Of a stretch of 64,000 nucleotides of DNA, positions 18,159 through 27,125 are shown piece by piece. The stretch is from Kolteria novifilia (GTDB taxonomy: Bacteria; Planctomycetota; Planctomycetia; Kolteriales; Kolteriaceae). Made by a program: the position numbers and the translations under genes. Below the pieces are notes generated by a model that saw nothing but the letters and a program-made list of their open reading frames with translations, did no database searches and had not been told where the DNA came from. Where the stretch lies: positions 1,612,001 through 1,676,000 of the forward strand of contig CP036279.1 of NCBI GenBank assembly GCA_007748055.1, given 5' to 3'. Each line of letters opens with the position of its first letter. Position 1 is the first letter of the stretch.

Positions 18159-18615
18159 CAACCATTCCGTCTTACGACAATCGTTCGCCGAGTTTGGGGG
18201 CCGACGTGGAGTTCCATCGCGAGCCGCCTCCGGTTGACGAGGCCCCGGTCCTTCATCCCTCGTGGGTGTTGGAACCTCTCGAATGTCCTCGGAAACGGAT
18301 TTCGACGTCAGAAAGGGGCCGAGACGCGCGATCCCGACGATGACTCGATCATGGCTCCTGCATCGTGGGAAAGCAAGTGCTCCATGCGAATCTCCCAGGG
18401 AGTCGGGAGCGGGGGACGCGTCGGCTTTGGACTCGTTTTCCCTGGAGACGTCAGTACCATGGGCAACGCGGGAGTCGGGCTCGCCCCGAAGACACCCTGC
18501 GGTCGACATACGCCCCGAACAAGCAAACCGCTCGCACACATCGAGAAGTCGTCGCGCGTCCACCGCCATTGGCGACGTTGGTGAGCGGGCGAGCACGAGA
18601 TGCCGGACAAACACC
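18159..18615. other. Divergent intergenic region
   Basis: About 457 bp between the DUF1592 gene (leftward) and a kinase gene (rightward). It must hold both promoters. Open frames crossing it on either strand are Arg/Pro-rich and look non-coding. I see no clear -35/-10 pair or operator. Confidence 0.45.
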
Positions 18616-20910
18616 ATGGTCGACTTCGAGATCCTCCTGCTCCTGCGGCTCTTGAACTGGGAGGGTGTCGATGCCCGCAAGGTTCTCTTGGTCGCGGAAG
18701 AACACCTCTCGAAGCGGTCAGAGTCGGGACCTTCTCTCGGGACGGAACTCGTCGATCGACAAGTCCTCACGGAGACGAGTCTCCGGAAATGTCTCGGCTC
18801 GATGACCGAGGATCTTCGCGCCCGAAGCCGTACCCGCCAACAAGGAATCGCCGAAGCGATCCAAACGCTGCCTCCCGAGGTCAGACGCGAATTCTGGAGG
18901 CGGCTGCCGGCGCTCGTCTGGCATATCGATGCTTACTGCTCCCCGCAAGAGCTTCGTGGGGAAGAGCCGTTCGCGCGGGGGGGGCTCGGACAGATCTGGA
19001 AGGTGCGCGACGAAGGAGCCGGGCGGACCGTTCTGGTGAAGCAACTCCGAGCCGATCGGAGCGACGATCCCGAGATCGCGGCCCGCTTTCTCGCCGAAGG
19101 CCGTGTGACCGCCCAGCTCGAGCATCCGAACATTGTTCCGGTCTACTCGGTGCCCCGGCAGGTGGCCGACGCTCCCCCATACTATGTCATGCGTTGGGTC
19201 CAGGGACGCACGCTCGAGGCGTTGATCCATGACGCGCCCGATCTTCGGCGAAACAACCCCGCGCGGCGCCAGCATCTTCGCGCTCTTGTCCAACGGCTCG
19301 TCAGTGTTTGCGAGGCCGTCTCCTTCGCTCATTCGCGCGGCGTGATCCATCGGGATATCAAGCCGGCGAACATCGTCTGCGGAGATTTCGGGGAGACCCA
19401 TCTCCTCGACTGGGGGCTGGCGAAAGTCACCGATCGTTCGGAGAACGAGTCGACCTCCGAGACGGTCCATGCGGGAACGAGCTATGAGCAAACGCTCCCG
19501 GGCACGAGGATCGGTACGCCTCTATGGATGGCTCCCGAACAAGCCGAGGGCGGACCCAATGTCGATGAACGATCCGACGTCTACTGTCTTGGAGCGACCC
19601 TCTTCGACATCCTGACCGGCCAGCCTCCCCACTTGCCCGAGGAGACCATGGATGCGCGGGAGGTCATCGGCTATATCCTTTCCCAGCCCACTCCGCGCGC
19701 CCGAGGCATCATTGCCAACTTGCCGCCGTCCATTGACGCCGTCTGCGCCACGGCGATGGCCAAGGATCCATCCCATCGTTACCAGACGGTTCGCGATCTC
19801 ACGACGGACCTTCAGCATTGGCTCGCGGACGATCCGGTCTCCGTCCACCGAGAACCGTGGGGGCGGCGTTTCGCGCGCGTGGCCCTGACCTACCCCATGC
19901 GCACGTCCCTTGTCGTCGGGATGGTCCTCTGCTTGCTTCTGCCCTTGGTGATCATGGGAGTGATCTACGCCGATGTGATCACCGGCGGCACCGTCGCTTC
20001 GGAAAGCATCGTCACCACGCGTGGGGCCAACGAACGAAGCCGCGTGCAGAAGGGGCTCCATGAACTCGAGGGCGAACTCGAGTTTCTCAGCGCCTCCAGC
20101 GCCACGGAGAATCTCTTGGTTCCGGGGATGGATCCCCAGCGACGCGAGGAATCGCTTGGTGAAATCCATCGGTTCCTCAAGAGTCAGCGACTCCTGAGGT
20201 CGGTGATCTTCGGCGCTCGTGGCGACGACGGGACGTTCACGCCCTCATGGACCTTCACGCTAAAGGACAACATGGTCGTCTCACGCGAGGGGCGCGGCTC
20301 TCCCCTGAGCGAACAGCAGCGCAAGAGCGTCGTCGCCGCGGAGCGGCAACCGCAAGGCGAGCCCGTGTTACGGCTGGGCCACCAGGGGAAGAGTGAGGCC
20401 GTCTCGGCGACAACGGTCGTGGCGATGGCGGTCCGCGATGAGGCGGAACTGCTCGGGGTGATCGTGGCGGTCGTCGATGTCGGTGAACTCTTGATGGGGG
20501 CGATTGGCGATCATCCCGTCGCGGTGGTGGTCGTGACGGATACCGAAGGAAGGATTGTTGTCGTTCAGTCGCCCGACTACGTCCCGCAACAGTCGGCGCT
20601 CGCGCTACTCGCGGCGAACCCGAGCTTCATCGACGAGGTGACCAATCCCGCGACGGGCACCGATGTCCATTGCCAAGCCGTCAGCGTTGTGCCGTTCACG
20701 CAGGAGTGGATTGTCTGCACTCAGCGGTTCCCCTACGCGTTCAGTGGGGAGTCGAGCGTTCTGGGCTTCATCACGATGATCGACCTGCGAATCGTTCGCG
20801 TGAAGACGAATTTTCTTCAGCGGATCATGGTCAATCTCGTCATCGTGATCGTGTCGATCTTTCTCACCACGATGATCGCGTGGGGCGTCCTTCGTCTTAT
20901 CGTGAAATAG
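18616..20910 (+). CDS. Membrane Ser/Thr kinase with extracytoplasmic sensor domain
   Basis: 764 residues. Residues 1-105 are a helical N-terminal region. The kinase domain spans ~110-400: glycine loop ARGGLGQIW (~117), Lys142 in VLVKQL, HRDIKPAN from His245, and TPLWMAPEQA. The activation-loop motif is DWG (Asp265) instead of DFG, an accepted but uncommon variant. Two membrane helices at ~428-450 and ~737-762 enclose a ~285-residue outer region with strand-helix patterns like Cache-type sensors. The kinase thus appears to read an external ligand; the domain class is inferred from topology. I chose the ATG at 18616 because sequence upstream in the same frame is low-complexity and overlaps the divergent promoter region. 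It is transcribed away from the DUF1592 gene. Confidence 0.85.
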   Translation: MVDFEILLLLRLLNWEGVDARKVLLVAEEHLSKRSESGPSLGTELVDRQVLTETSLRKCLGSMTEDLRARSRTRQQGIAEAIQTLPPEVRREFWRRLPALVWHIDAYCSPQELRGEEPFARGGLGQIWKVRDEGAGRTVLVKQLRADRSDDPEIAARFLAEGRVTAQLEHPNIVPVYSVPRQVADAPPYYVMRWVQGRTLEALIHDAPDLRRNNPARRQHLRALVQRLVSVCEAVSFAHSRGVIHRDIKPANIVCGDFGETHLLDWGLAKVTDRSENESTSETVHAGTSYEQTLPGTRIGTPLWMAPEQAEGGPNVDERSDVYCLGATLFDILTGQPPHLPEETMDAREVIGYILSQPTPRARGIIANLPPSIDAVCATAMAKDPSHRYQTVRDLTTDLQHWLADDPVSVHREPWGRRFARVALTYPMRTSLVVGMVLCLLLPLVIMGVIYADVITGGTVASESIVTTRGANERSRVQKGLHELEGELEFLSASSATENLLVPGMDPQRREESLGEIHRFLKSQRLLRSVIFGARGDDGTFTPSWTFTLKDNMVVSREGRGSPLSEQQRKSVVAAERQPQGEPVLRLGHQGKSEAVSATTVVAMAVRDEAELLGVIVAVVDVGELLMGAIGDHPVAVVVVTDTEGRIVVVQSPDYVPQQSALALLAANPSFIDEVTNPATGTDVHCQAVSVVPFTQEWIVCTQRFPYAFSGESSVLGFITMIDLRIVRVKTNFLQRIMVNLVIVIVSIFLTTMIAWGVLRLIVK

Positions 20911-20915
20911 CCGAT

Positions 20916-20933
20916 CCCCGCACGCGAGCGGGG
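20916..20933 (+). terminator. Hairpin after the kinase gene
   Basis: CCCCGC, 6-base loop, GCGGGG, starting 6 bp after the kinase stop. It is a plausible terminator by position, but no T-run follows, so Rho-independent function is uncertain. Confidence 0.35.
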
Positions 20934-20941
20934 CACCGCCA

Positions 20942-20988
20942 AAGCACGCCCGGGTGGACTCGAACCACCAACCTACGGATTAGAAGTC
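20942..20988. repeat. attL: 47-bp copy of the tRNA-Arg 3' half
   Basis: A perfect 47-bp direct repeat of 40530-40576, that is, the 3' half of the tRNA-Arg(TCT) gene from the anticodon arm through the T arm and acceptor 3' strand (begins AAGCACGCCCGGG, ends TTAGAAGTC). Identity stops abruptly at 20989, where the 5' half of the tRNA should follow. A tRNA 3' half without its 5' half is the classic footprint left when a tyrosine-integrase element inserts into a tRNA gene. Confidence 0.92.
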
Positions 20989-21462
20989 GATTCTAACCTG
21001 TTATCTGCTAGTCGCTTAGGTGTCAAACCCTGGAGTTCATCGGGGTTTCGTCGCCACCCTTCGCACAGTAGATGATACCCAAGTGTGCAAAAGATGTCGT
21101 TAACGTGGCGCTCGGTAGGGCGCCGTTTTGGTCAGTGGCGAATTGACTCAACGGTTTGCGGGTCGGCGCTGACTGGCGTCCGCGTTCAATTCCTCGGCAC
21201 TTTCACGAAAGTCACTGACAAAGTTCGGGCATCTCTCGGTGGCGAATTTCTCGCCGTCCATGGTTAAATTGTCGCCGTCGGACGTCTCCGTCTCGTCCGA
21301 AGGGAACTCGGGCGGCATTTCCACAAGGTCCGATGTCGTAGGCGGTTAGTCTGTCACCGACGATAGAGAAGGCCTCTTGGCACGGAAATCGCGAAATGCG
21401 GACGACTCACACGGACTTCCGTGTTTGCCAGTGATCCTTCCGTTTGCAGGTGTTGACCAGTC
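20989..21462. other. Left end of the element, mostly non-coding
   Basis: About 470 bp between attL and the DUF1559 gene. The only candidate is a 56-residue leftward reading frame at 21148-21318 (starts MPPEFPSDETETSD, acidic, ends RRPANR); its ribosome site is weak and I would not rely on it. The DUF1559 promoter presumably lies in the last 150 bp. Confidence 0.4.
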
Positions 21463-22476
21463 ATGAGTTCTCCACGCCCCAACACTCCCTTCCCGAAGAA
21501 GGCGTTCACGCTCGTTGAACTACTTGTCGTGATCGCGATCATTGGCGTCTTGGTTGCGTTATTGTTACCAGCCGTTCAACAGGCACGTGAAGCCGCCCGA
21601 CGGATGCAGTGTTCCAACAACCTCCGGCAGATCGGCATTGCCCTGCACAACTACCATGACGCCAACAACTGTTTCCCGGCGGGCGGGGTCACCGTCGGCG
21701 AGTGCTGCTCCGAACCAAGCTTCAGCAACTGGGCCCTCTCGATCCTTCAGTACGGCGACCAACCGAGTCTCGCCGACCGATACAACTTCAACATTCACAA
21801 TGAGTCGGTGGAGAACAACTTCGTCCACCAATCGCTCGTCAAGACCTACATCTGTCCTTCGGATCCCTCCGGAGGAAAGCTCGCGATTCCGTTGACCGGT
21901 CCGGGAGGCACTAGCGCCCGTGGCGGACTCGACTTGACCTACCGCACCGGAAGCTACAAGGGGGTGGCCGGAGCGGTCGGATCGATCGGAACGCTTCGCG
22001 AGCAGGGCTGGTGGGACGGCCTCTACGACTACGACGGCGATGGCACCCTGAACTACCCAGAAGACCAAAAGCGAGGTGTGTTGCACAGCGTTGGTGCCTT
22101 TCCGGGTGAAGCTTGTGAGTCGCTGAGTACCGTCACCGACGGAGCGTCGAAGACCTTGATGGTCGGCGAAAAGGCTTCGGTCGAACGGCTCGATTTGGCG
22201 ACATTTTGGGCCTACCCGTACATCTACTACTCCATGTCGCATTCCATCGAACATCCTCTCTCGCTTACCGCGGACTACGACCAGTGCGCCGCGTTGGCCA
22301 GCGCCGCCGGCGACTGGTCGGCCCCCTGTGCCCGCGGTTGGGGAAGCACACATGCGGGAGTGATCCAATTCGTCTTCGTGGACGGTTCGGTCGGGGCCAT
22401 CAGCGAGAGCATCGACCTGACGATTCTCTACAACTTGGCAACGATCAATGGTGGCGAGATCGTCGAGTTGCCCTGA
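21463..22476 (+). CDS. DUF1559 prepilin-like protein (element-borne)
   Basis: 337 residues with a prepilin motif near the N-terminus ([20 protein letters not shown]) followed by [15 protein letters not shown], and the H-X9-DG signature near the end ([14 protein letters not shown]). It should be cleaved by prepilin peptidase and keep one hydrophobic helix. It leads a run of genes: a lipoprotein and then an ABC metal-chelate importer, all rightward. DUF1559 genes followed by a small carboxypeptidase-regulatory-like lipoprotein are common in planctomycetes; finding such a pair inside a tRNA-integrated element is unusual. Function unknown. Confidence 0.92.
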   Translation: MSSPRPNTPFPKKAFTLVELLVVIAIIGVLVALLLPAVQQAREAARRMQCSNNLRQIGIALHNYHDANNCFPAGGVTVGECCSEPSFSNWALSILQYGDQPSLADRYNFNIHNESVENNFVHQSLVKTYICPSDPSGGKLAIPLTGPGGTSARGGLDLTYRTGSYKGVAGAVGSIGTLREQGWWDGLYDYDGDGTLNYPEDQKRGVLHSVGAFPGEACESLSTVTDGASKTLMVGEKASVERLDLATFWAYPYIYYSMSHSIEHPLSLTADYDQCAALASAAGDWSAPCARGWGSTHAGVIQFVFVDGSVGAISESIDLTILYNLATINGGEIVELP

Positions 22477-22549
22477 CGTGGAAAAACCACGAGAACCCAA
22501 CTTCTTGGTGAAACCAATTCCGCCGATGACACTGTGGAGTTCCCGTCCG

Positions 22550-23065
22550 ATGCCCGCACCGACAGATTACCTTCGGCACGTACCGACGTCGTTCCCACGG
22601 TCACGAGCGCTTCCTCGTTACCTTGTGATTCGAGGAATGCTCGTAGCCATGTGCCTCACGTTCGTTGGTTGCGGCGGGAATGAGTACGGTGTCGTTCCTG
22701 TCTCTGGGCGAGTGACGCTCAATGGACAACCCTGTCCCGACGTCTCGCTCACGTTCGTCCCCCTCGCCGAGGACAAGGACAACCCCAACGTCGGTCCGGG
22801 ATCACTGGGCCGAACGGACAGCGAAGGGAACTTCACGCTCCAAACGGTCAAGGGGGGCAATGGTGCCGTTAGTGCGGAACATGTTGTCCGTATCTCGATT
22901 TCCCTAAATGGAAATGGCGACGAGGAGGGGACTCCGGACATTCCAGGAAAGCCGACGCGTGAGATCACGTTGCCTTCGAACGCCTCCGATGGCTCGCTTC
23001 GTTTCAAGGTTCCCGAGGGAGGGACGGACCAAGCCAATTTCGATCTGGTCTCGAAACGCAAGTAG
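22550..23065 (+). CDS. Putative lipoprotein with carboxypeptidase-regulatory-like domain
   Basis: About 171 residues from the start chosen. A hydrophobic stretch ends in a lipobox-like TFVGC, followed by GGNEYGVVPVSGRVTLNGQP, the opening of a Ig/carboxypeptidase-regulatory-like beta domain frequently found in planctomycete lipoproteins downstream of DUF1559 genes. The start is uncertain: ATG at 22550 gives a long, basic n-region, while GTG at 22625 or ATG at 22637 would give a shorter signal peptide. It lies 73 bp after the DUF1559 gene and 35 bp before the substrate-binding protein. Role unknown, probably a surface or periplasmic structural protein. Confidence 0.8.
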   Translation: MPAPTDYLRHVPTSFPRSRALPRYLVIRGMLVAMCLTFVGCGGNEYGVVPVSGRVTLNGQPCPDVSLTFVPLAEDKDNPNVGPGSLGRTDSEGNFTLQTVKGGNGAVSAEHVVRISISLNGNGDEEGTPDIPGKPTREITLPSNASDGSLRFKVPEGGTDQANFDLVSKRK

Positions 23066-23100
23066 CGAGTATCCGAAGCGACTTGCCCCAAGGGATCACC

Positions 23101-24258
23101 ATGTCACGTGCTCGTATCGCCTGTCTTCTCGTTGGCGCTCTTTCCTCGATCGGCTGCGGCGTCTCCACGACGCCGTCCGAGGTTCCCATCTCCGAAGCCA
23201 CCATCACGGTAACCGATCTCGCCGGACGCGAGGTCACGCTCAAGCAACCGATCGAACGGATCGTCTTGATCCGCGGTCGCGACATCTACGAACTGGCACT
23301 CCTACTTGGCGAAGAGATGCGAGGCAAGCTCGTCGCATGGGGCCCTGACCTCAAAGCGTATGATCGGGACGGATACGAGATGTTTGTCGAGGCCTACCCG
23401 TGGCTGGCCGACGTTCCGAACATCGGTTCGATCTATCGGGACGCGACCAGCGTTGAGCAGATCCTCGATCTCAATCCCGATCTCGTGATCGTCGAGAACT
23501 TCATGCGAGAACGTAGCCATGACAGCATCGATCGAATGGAACGCGCCGGTATCCCACTTCTCTTTCTCGAGACGGCGAATGATCCGCTCGTTGATCCCCA
23601 GCGAAGTCTCGCGTTGCTCGGACGAATCCTGGATCGGGAAGATCGAAGTCGAGAGATCAACGAGTTTATCGAAGCTCGCCTGCAAGAGGTCTACTCGAAA
23701 CTCGACGATATCGAAGAGCCATCTCCGAGTGTCTACCTCGAACAGGGCGCGCGCGGCGTCGCGACATTCGGGTGGACTTGGACCTACGATTCCCAGCGAC
23801 GACTCTCCTGTTGGGCGGCCATTGTTGGCCGTCTTCCGTCGCGCAACATCGCGGTCGGAGTCGTTCCCAATCTGACTCCGGTCCATCCCGAATACCTTCT
23901 GGCGAAGGATCCTCAGTTGATCATCTTTACCGGCGCCAACTGGCCCACGTTTCCCGACACCATTCGCTTGGGGTACACCGCCGATCCCACCGATGCCCGA
24001 TCGCGGCTTCGAGCCTATCTAGGCCGTCCCGGTTGGCGTGATCTTCAGTCGGTCCGCTCGGGACGCGTCCACGCCATCTTTCACGGGTTCTGCATGCATG
24101 CCTTCAATTTCGTCGCTCTGCAACAGTTGGCAAAATGGCTCTATCCAGCGACTTTTGCCGATCTCGCGCCACGCGAGCGACTCGACGAATTCCATCGGCG
24201 TTTTCTTCCCTACGCGTGCCAAGGCACGTGGATGATCAGTTTGGAGGACAAAGGATGA
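23101..24258 (+). CDS. ABC transporter substrate-binding lipoprotein (iron-siderophore/B12 type)
   Basis: About 385 residues. The signal peptide ends in a lipobox (SSIGC), so the protein is tethered to a membrane. The N-terminal lobe begins ITVTDLAGREVTLKQPIERIVL, the standard opening of class III (FecB/BtuF-like) binding proteins, followed by VEQILDLNPDLVIVENF. These proteins capture ferric siderophores, haem or cobalamin; the ligand cannot be read from sequence. Start: ATG at 23101 with an AGGGA site. The gene overlaps the next one by 4 bp (ATGA), and the following two genes encode the matching permease and ATPase, so all four form one operon. Confidence 0.88.
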   Translation: MSRARIACLLVGALSSIGCGVSTTPSEVPISEATITVTDLAGREVTLKQPIERIVLIRGRDIYELALLLGEEMRGKLVAWGPDLKAYDRDGYEMFVEAYPWLADVPNIGSIYRDATSVEQILDLNPDLVIVENFMRERSHDSIDRMERAGIPLLFLETANDPLVDPQRSLALLGRILDREDRSREINEFIEARLQEVYSKLDDIEEPSPSVYLEQGARGVATFGWTWTYDSQRRLSCWAAIVGRLPSRNIAVGVVPNLTPVHPEYLLAKDPQLIIFTGANWPTFPDTIRLGYTADPTDARSRLRAYLGRPGWRDLQSVRSGRVHAIFHGFCMHAFNFVALQQLAKWLYPATFADLAPRERLDEFHRRFLPYACQGTWMISLEDKG

Positions 24259-24863
24259 CGTTTCCGCTAGGATTCTTCGACGTCGATTGTCGGGAAGTAA
24301 ACGAGGAGCGAAACGGTTTCACGATTCGTCCGCGGGCAGCTCCCCTGGCACCGCGACTCGAGCGACTCTACGCGTTGGCACGGGAACGATCCTTTCCCCT
24401 TGTCTTTTGCTCATGCCTCGGAGGACGACTACTCGAGGAAGGGGACATTCCCGAAGTCCTCTACATCCCCGACAAGCCGGAACGGCGCGAGTGGGAACAA
24501 CAAATCTCTTCGCACCGCGAATTCTACCTTCAGAAGCGTCGACGTGGTGACCCGGAGACAAATATCGCTCTCCAAGCCTTCGATGTGCTCAACACCAATG
24601 CCAACGCCGCTCGGCTCTTCAAACTCCTTGATGTCGAGGAATGGATTGTCTTCGGCAACGGGTTCAACGCCTGCGTCAATTCGGGAGCGAGGGGCCTCTT
24701 GAAAGCCGGTCAACGAGTTTGTCTTTTGAAGGACGTCACCGTCATGGGCGCTGCAAAGTATGGCGGCACCGAGGAGAGCCGATTACGTGTCATCGACGAA
24801 CTGGAGTCGCTCGATGTGAGAACGACGACATTCGATCCTTTCATGGCCTCGTTGACACCATGA
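24255..24863 (+). CDS. Isochorismatase-fold cysteine hydrolase inside the ABC operon
   Basis: About 202 residues. The core shows the cysteine-hydrolase pattern: an N-terminal acidic residue (FFDVD), a central basic stretch, and the nucleophile region GNGFNACVNSGARGLLKAGQ with Cys in NACVNS, matching the G-x-x-x-x-x-CV-x-x-[TS]-A segment of isochorismatase-like enzymes. The active-site lysine is not certain. It has a strong ribosome site (GGAGGACAAAGG) and is coupled at both ends by ATGA overlaps: with the binding-protein gene before it and the permease gene after it. Such a position suggests it acts on the imported molecule or its amide or ester bonds. Isochorismatases act in catechol siderophore synthesis, but no other siderophore gene is present, so a different substrate is likely. 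Confidence 0.65.
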   Translation: MTFPLGFFDVDCREVNEERNGFTIRPRAAPLAPRLERLYALARERSFPLVFCSCLGGRLLEEGDIPEVLYIPDKPERREWEQQISSHREFYLQKRRRGDPETNIALQAFDVLNTNANAARLFKLLDVEEWIVFGNGFNACVNSGARGLLKAGQRVCLLKDVTVMGAAKYGGTEESRLRVIDELESLDVRTTTFDPFMASLTP

Positions 24864-25954
24864 GCGATACGTTACAGCGAGACGACACGATCGCCACACC
24901 GATCGCCATTACCGGACTTTCGCCGAGCGACTCCTACCGGCGCCACAGCCGGCGCCGGTTGCTTTTTCTTGTCGCCGCCATTGGTGTCGTGCTGGTGTCA
25001 CTGATGGTCGATTTGATCACGGGGCCCGCGTCGCTTTCGATCGCGGAAGTCTTCCACACACTCCTCTCTCCTTGGGGGGGCTCCGGCCGCGAACACGTCA
25101 TCGTCTGGATGCTCCGGATGCCCACAGCCCTGCTGGCCCTGTTGGTCGGTGCCGCTCTCGGAGTCGCCGGTGCGGAGATGCAAACGATCCTCAACAACCC
25201 ACTGGCCAGCCCCTACACCCTCGGCGTGTCGTCGGGAGCCTGCTTTGGGGCGGCGTTGGCTCTTGTCTTCGGCACGGGCGCATCGCTCGTTGGATCGACC
25301 GTCTTGGTGCCGCTGGCCGCCTTCGGCTTCGCCATGCTCTCCAGCGCCACCGTCTACGGGATCGCTCGTGTCAAAGGTGGGTCGACGGAGAGCATCGTGC
25401 TCGGCGGCGTGGCCCTTCACTTTCTCTTCAGTGCCGGTGTCGCTTTTCTGAAATTCGTCTCGTCGGAAGATCAACTCGCGGCAATCGTCTTCTGGATCTT
25501 CGGAAGTCTCCAGGGAGCGACTTGGCCCAAACTAATGCTCGTCAGCGCCTGCCTCCTCGTCACCCTGCCCGTTCTTGCTCTCGACGCTTGGAAACTCACG
25601 GCGCTGCGACTAGGTGACGACCGAGCCAACAGCCTGGGGCTTGACGTACGAACGCTTCGCCGGCGAATCCTTCTGATCGTGTCTCTCCTGACGGCCACTG
25701 CGGTTTGCTTCGTCGGCGCCGTCGGCTTTGTCGGACTAGTTGCCCCTCACATCGCGCGCATGTCGGTCGGCGAAGACCAGCGGTACTTTCTCCCACTCTC
25801 GGCCATCTTGGGCGCCCTGCTACTCTCCTGCGCCTCGATCGTCAGCAAGTGCATCATACCCGGCACCGTCTTTCCGCTCGGTGTCGCCACCGCGTTCATC
25901 GGTGTACCGTTCTTTATCTCGCTCATTCTAGGAGGCAGGAGTCGTTTCTGGTGA
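24860..25954 (+). CDS. FecCD-family ABC transporter permease
   Basis: About 364 residues with roughly ten membrane segments. Typical FecCD/BtuC signatures are visible: LRMPTALLALLVGAALGVAG, QTILNNPLASPYTLGVSSGA, and GAVGFVGLVAPHIARM near the C-terminus. The protein forms the channel of an importer for ferric siderophores, haem or cobalamin. Start ATG at 24860 overlaps the previous stop (ATGA); its own stop overlaps the GTG start of the ATPase gene (GTGA). An open frame upstream of 24860 is a shadow of the previous gene. Confidence 0.92.
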   Translation: MSDTLQRDDTIATPIAITGLSPSDSYRRHSRRRLLFLVAAIGVVLVSLMVDLITGPASLSIAEVFHTLLSPWGGSGREHVIVWMLRMPTALLALLVGAALGVAGAEMQTILNNPLASPYTLGVSSGACFGAALALVFGTGASLVGSTVLVPLAAFGFAMLSSATVYGIARVKGGSTESIVLGGVALHFLFSAGVAFLKFVSSEDQLAAIVFWIFGSLQGATWPKLMLVSACLLVTLPVLALDAWKLTALRLGDDRANSLGLDVRTLRRRILLIVSLLTATAVCFVGAVGFVGLVAPHIARMSVGEDQRYFLPLSAILGALLLSCASIVSKCIIPGTVFPLGVATAFIGVPFFISLILGGRSRFW

Positions 25955-26715
25955 TCCTCGACGCGACAGACGTCACCTTCTCGTATCGTTCGCAGCCAGT
26001 TCTCCGAGGTGTCGACTTCCACGCGGAGTCTGGGTTGACGGTCCTTCTCGGCCCCAACGGCGCGGGAAAGTCGACGCTCCTCAAGTGCCTCTGCGGTCTC
26101 CTGTCGCCGGAAGGACGCGTCGTGCTCGACGGGCGGGACATCGCGACGTTGTCGACCGATGAGCGTTCGAACCTCGTCAGCTATCTCCCCCAGGACCTGT
26201 CGACGGGAGCGTGCCTGACGGTCTTTGAGAGTGTGCTGATCGGCTACGTTCATCGCCTCGGTTGGCGACCGAGAGCGGCGGACCTTCATCAGGTCGAGAG
26301 TTTGCTCGAGAAGATGGGGCTTGCGGACTTGAGTCAACGAATGATCACCGAACTTAGCGGTGGGCAACGCCAGATGGTCGCCATCACTCAGTCTCTCGTT
26401 CGCGATCCGCGAGTTCTGCTTCTCGACGAGCCGACATCCAACCTTGACATCGAGCACCAGTTCCACCTCTGCGGCTTGCTTCGACGATTGTGCACGGAAC
26501 GAAGCCTCTGCGTGGTGATGGCACTGCACGACCTACAGGTCGCCTCCCGCTTCGCGGACACGATCTATGTGCTCAAGGATGGGCTCGTCGACGGTGCCGG
26601 TCCGCCCGCGAGCGTGTTGACTCGAGAACGAATCGCCTCCGTCTACAACGTCGTCGCCGAGGTCAACATCGCCGCGGACAACCGGCCGCTCATTACCCCT
26701 CTCGCGGTTCGGTGA
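25951..26715 (+). CDS. ABC transporter ATP-binding protein (FecE/BtuD type)
   Basis: About 254 residues starting at GTG, overlapped with the permease stop; a GGAG site lies 9 bases upstream. Walker A is GPNGAGKST, the Q-loop follows in YLPQDLS, the ABC signature is LSGGQRQ, Walker B is VLLLDEPTSNLD, and the H-loop is ALHDLQ. All motifs needed for ATP hydrolysis are intact. It powers import through the preceding permease. Its last 73 bp overlap the 3' end of the convergent GYF/DUF4177 gene on the other strand, at what looks like a recombination joint. Confidence 0.92.
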   Translation: MILDATDVTFSYRSQPVLRGVDFHAESGLTVLLGPNGAGKSTLLKCLCGLLSPEGRVVLDGRDIATLSTDERSNLVSYLPQDLSTGACLTVFESVLIGYVHRLGWRPRAADLHQVESLLEKMGLADLSQRMITELSGGQRQMVAITQSLVRDPRVLLLDEPTSNLDIEHQFHLCGLLRRLCTERSLCVVMALHDLQVASRFADTIYVLKDGLVDGAGPPASVLTRERIASVYNVVAEVNIAADNRPLITPLAVR

Positions 26716-27125
26716 CCAACGCTCCAAAGGGTCGCGAAGTCCGCTAAGAGCCAGGCGTCAACGTTCAAGGCCTCCTCGAGCTTCTCGGGATCGAACTTGC
26801 CCGAGAACCACTTGTCTTTCTGCGTCAGGACTTTGTACTCGCGGCTCCGCGCGGGAGCCGGTTCGGCCCGTTGCGGTTGCGGTGTTGGCTTGACCTCGGG
26901 AGAGTCGGCCCGCGACCAACTCGCGCCGGTCGGCATTCCCTGCTTCCGATAGAGGTCGACGAACTTCTGGGCGTTGCTTCCGAGGGTCTTCCACCCTGGA
27001 GCATCTTGGCTTCGGATGGGTGTTTCGGGCGTGATCGTCTTCTCGTACAGCAGGCGTCCGATGACGACTTTCGAGTAGGGCCCCTGGGGCGTCTCGTCAA
27101 TCATGACGTAGTAGGCGTTGGACAT
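26643..27125 (-). CDS. GYF_2 + truncated DUF4177 protein (3' end replaced)
   Basis: About 160 residues. N-terminus: YYVMIDETPQGPYSKVVIGRL, a GYF-like domain of the GYF_2 type common in planctomycetes. A Pro/Ala linker follows, then EYKVLTQKDKWFSGKFDPEK and LEEALN, the start of a DUF4177 domain. The DUF4177 pattern stops at about 26750; the tail after LEEALN (VDAWLLADFATLWSV...) is antisense sequence of the ABC ATPase gene. The gene therefore seems to have lost its true 3' end when the ABC cargo was joined. The start at 27125 directly precedes the GYF domain. Upstream lies a palindromic motif (27193-27214). It may still be expressed as a shortened protein. Confidence 0.65.
   Translation of the reverse strand: MSNAYYVMIDETPQGPYSKVVIGRLLYEKTITPETPIRSQDAPGWKTLGSNAQKFVDLYRKQGMPTGASWSRADSPEVKPTPQPQRAEPAPARSREYKVLTQKDKWFSGKFDPEKLEEALNVDAWLLADFATLWSVGHRTARGVMSGRLSAAMLTSATTL

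Noticed and set aside
20942-20988. A tRNA gene at the left end of the element
   Set aside because: Only the 3' half is present; the acceptor 5' strand and D arm are missing, so it cannot make a tRNA.
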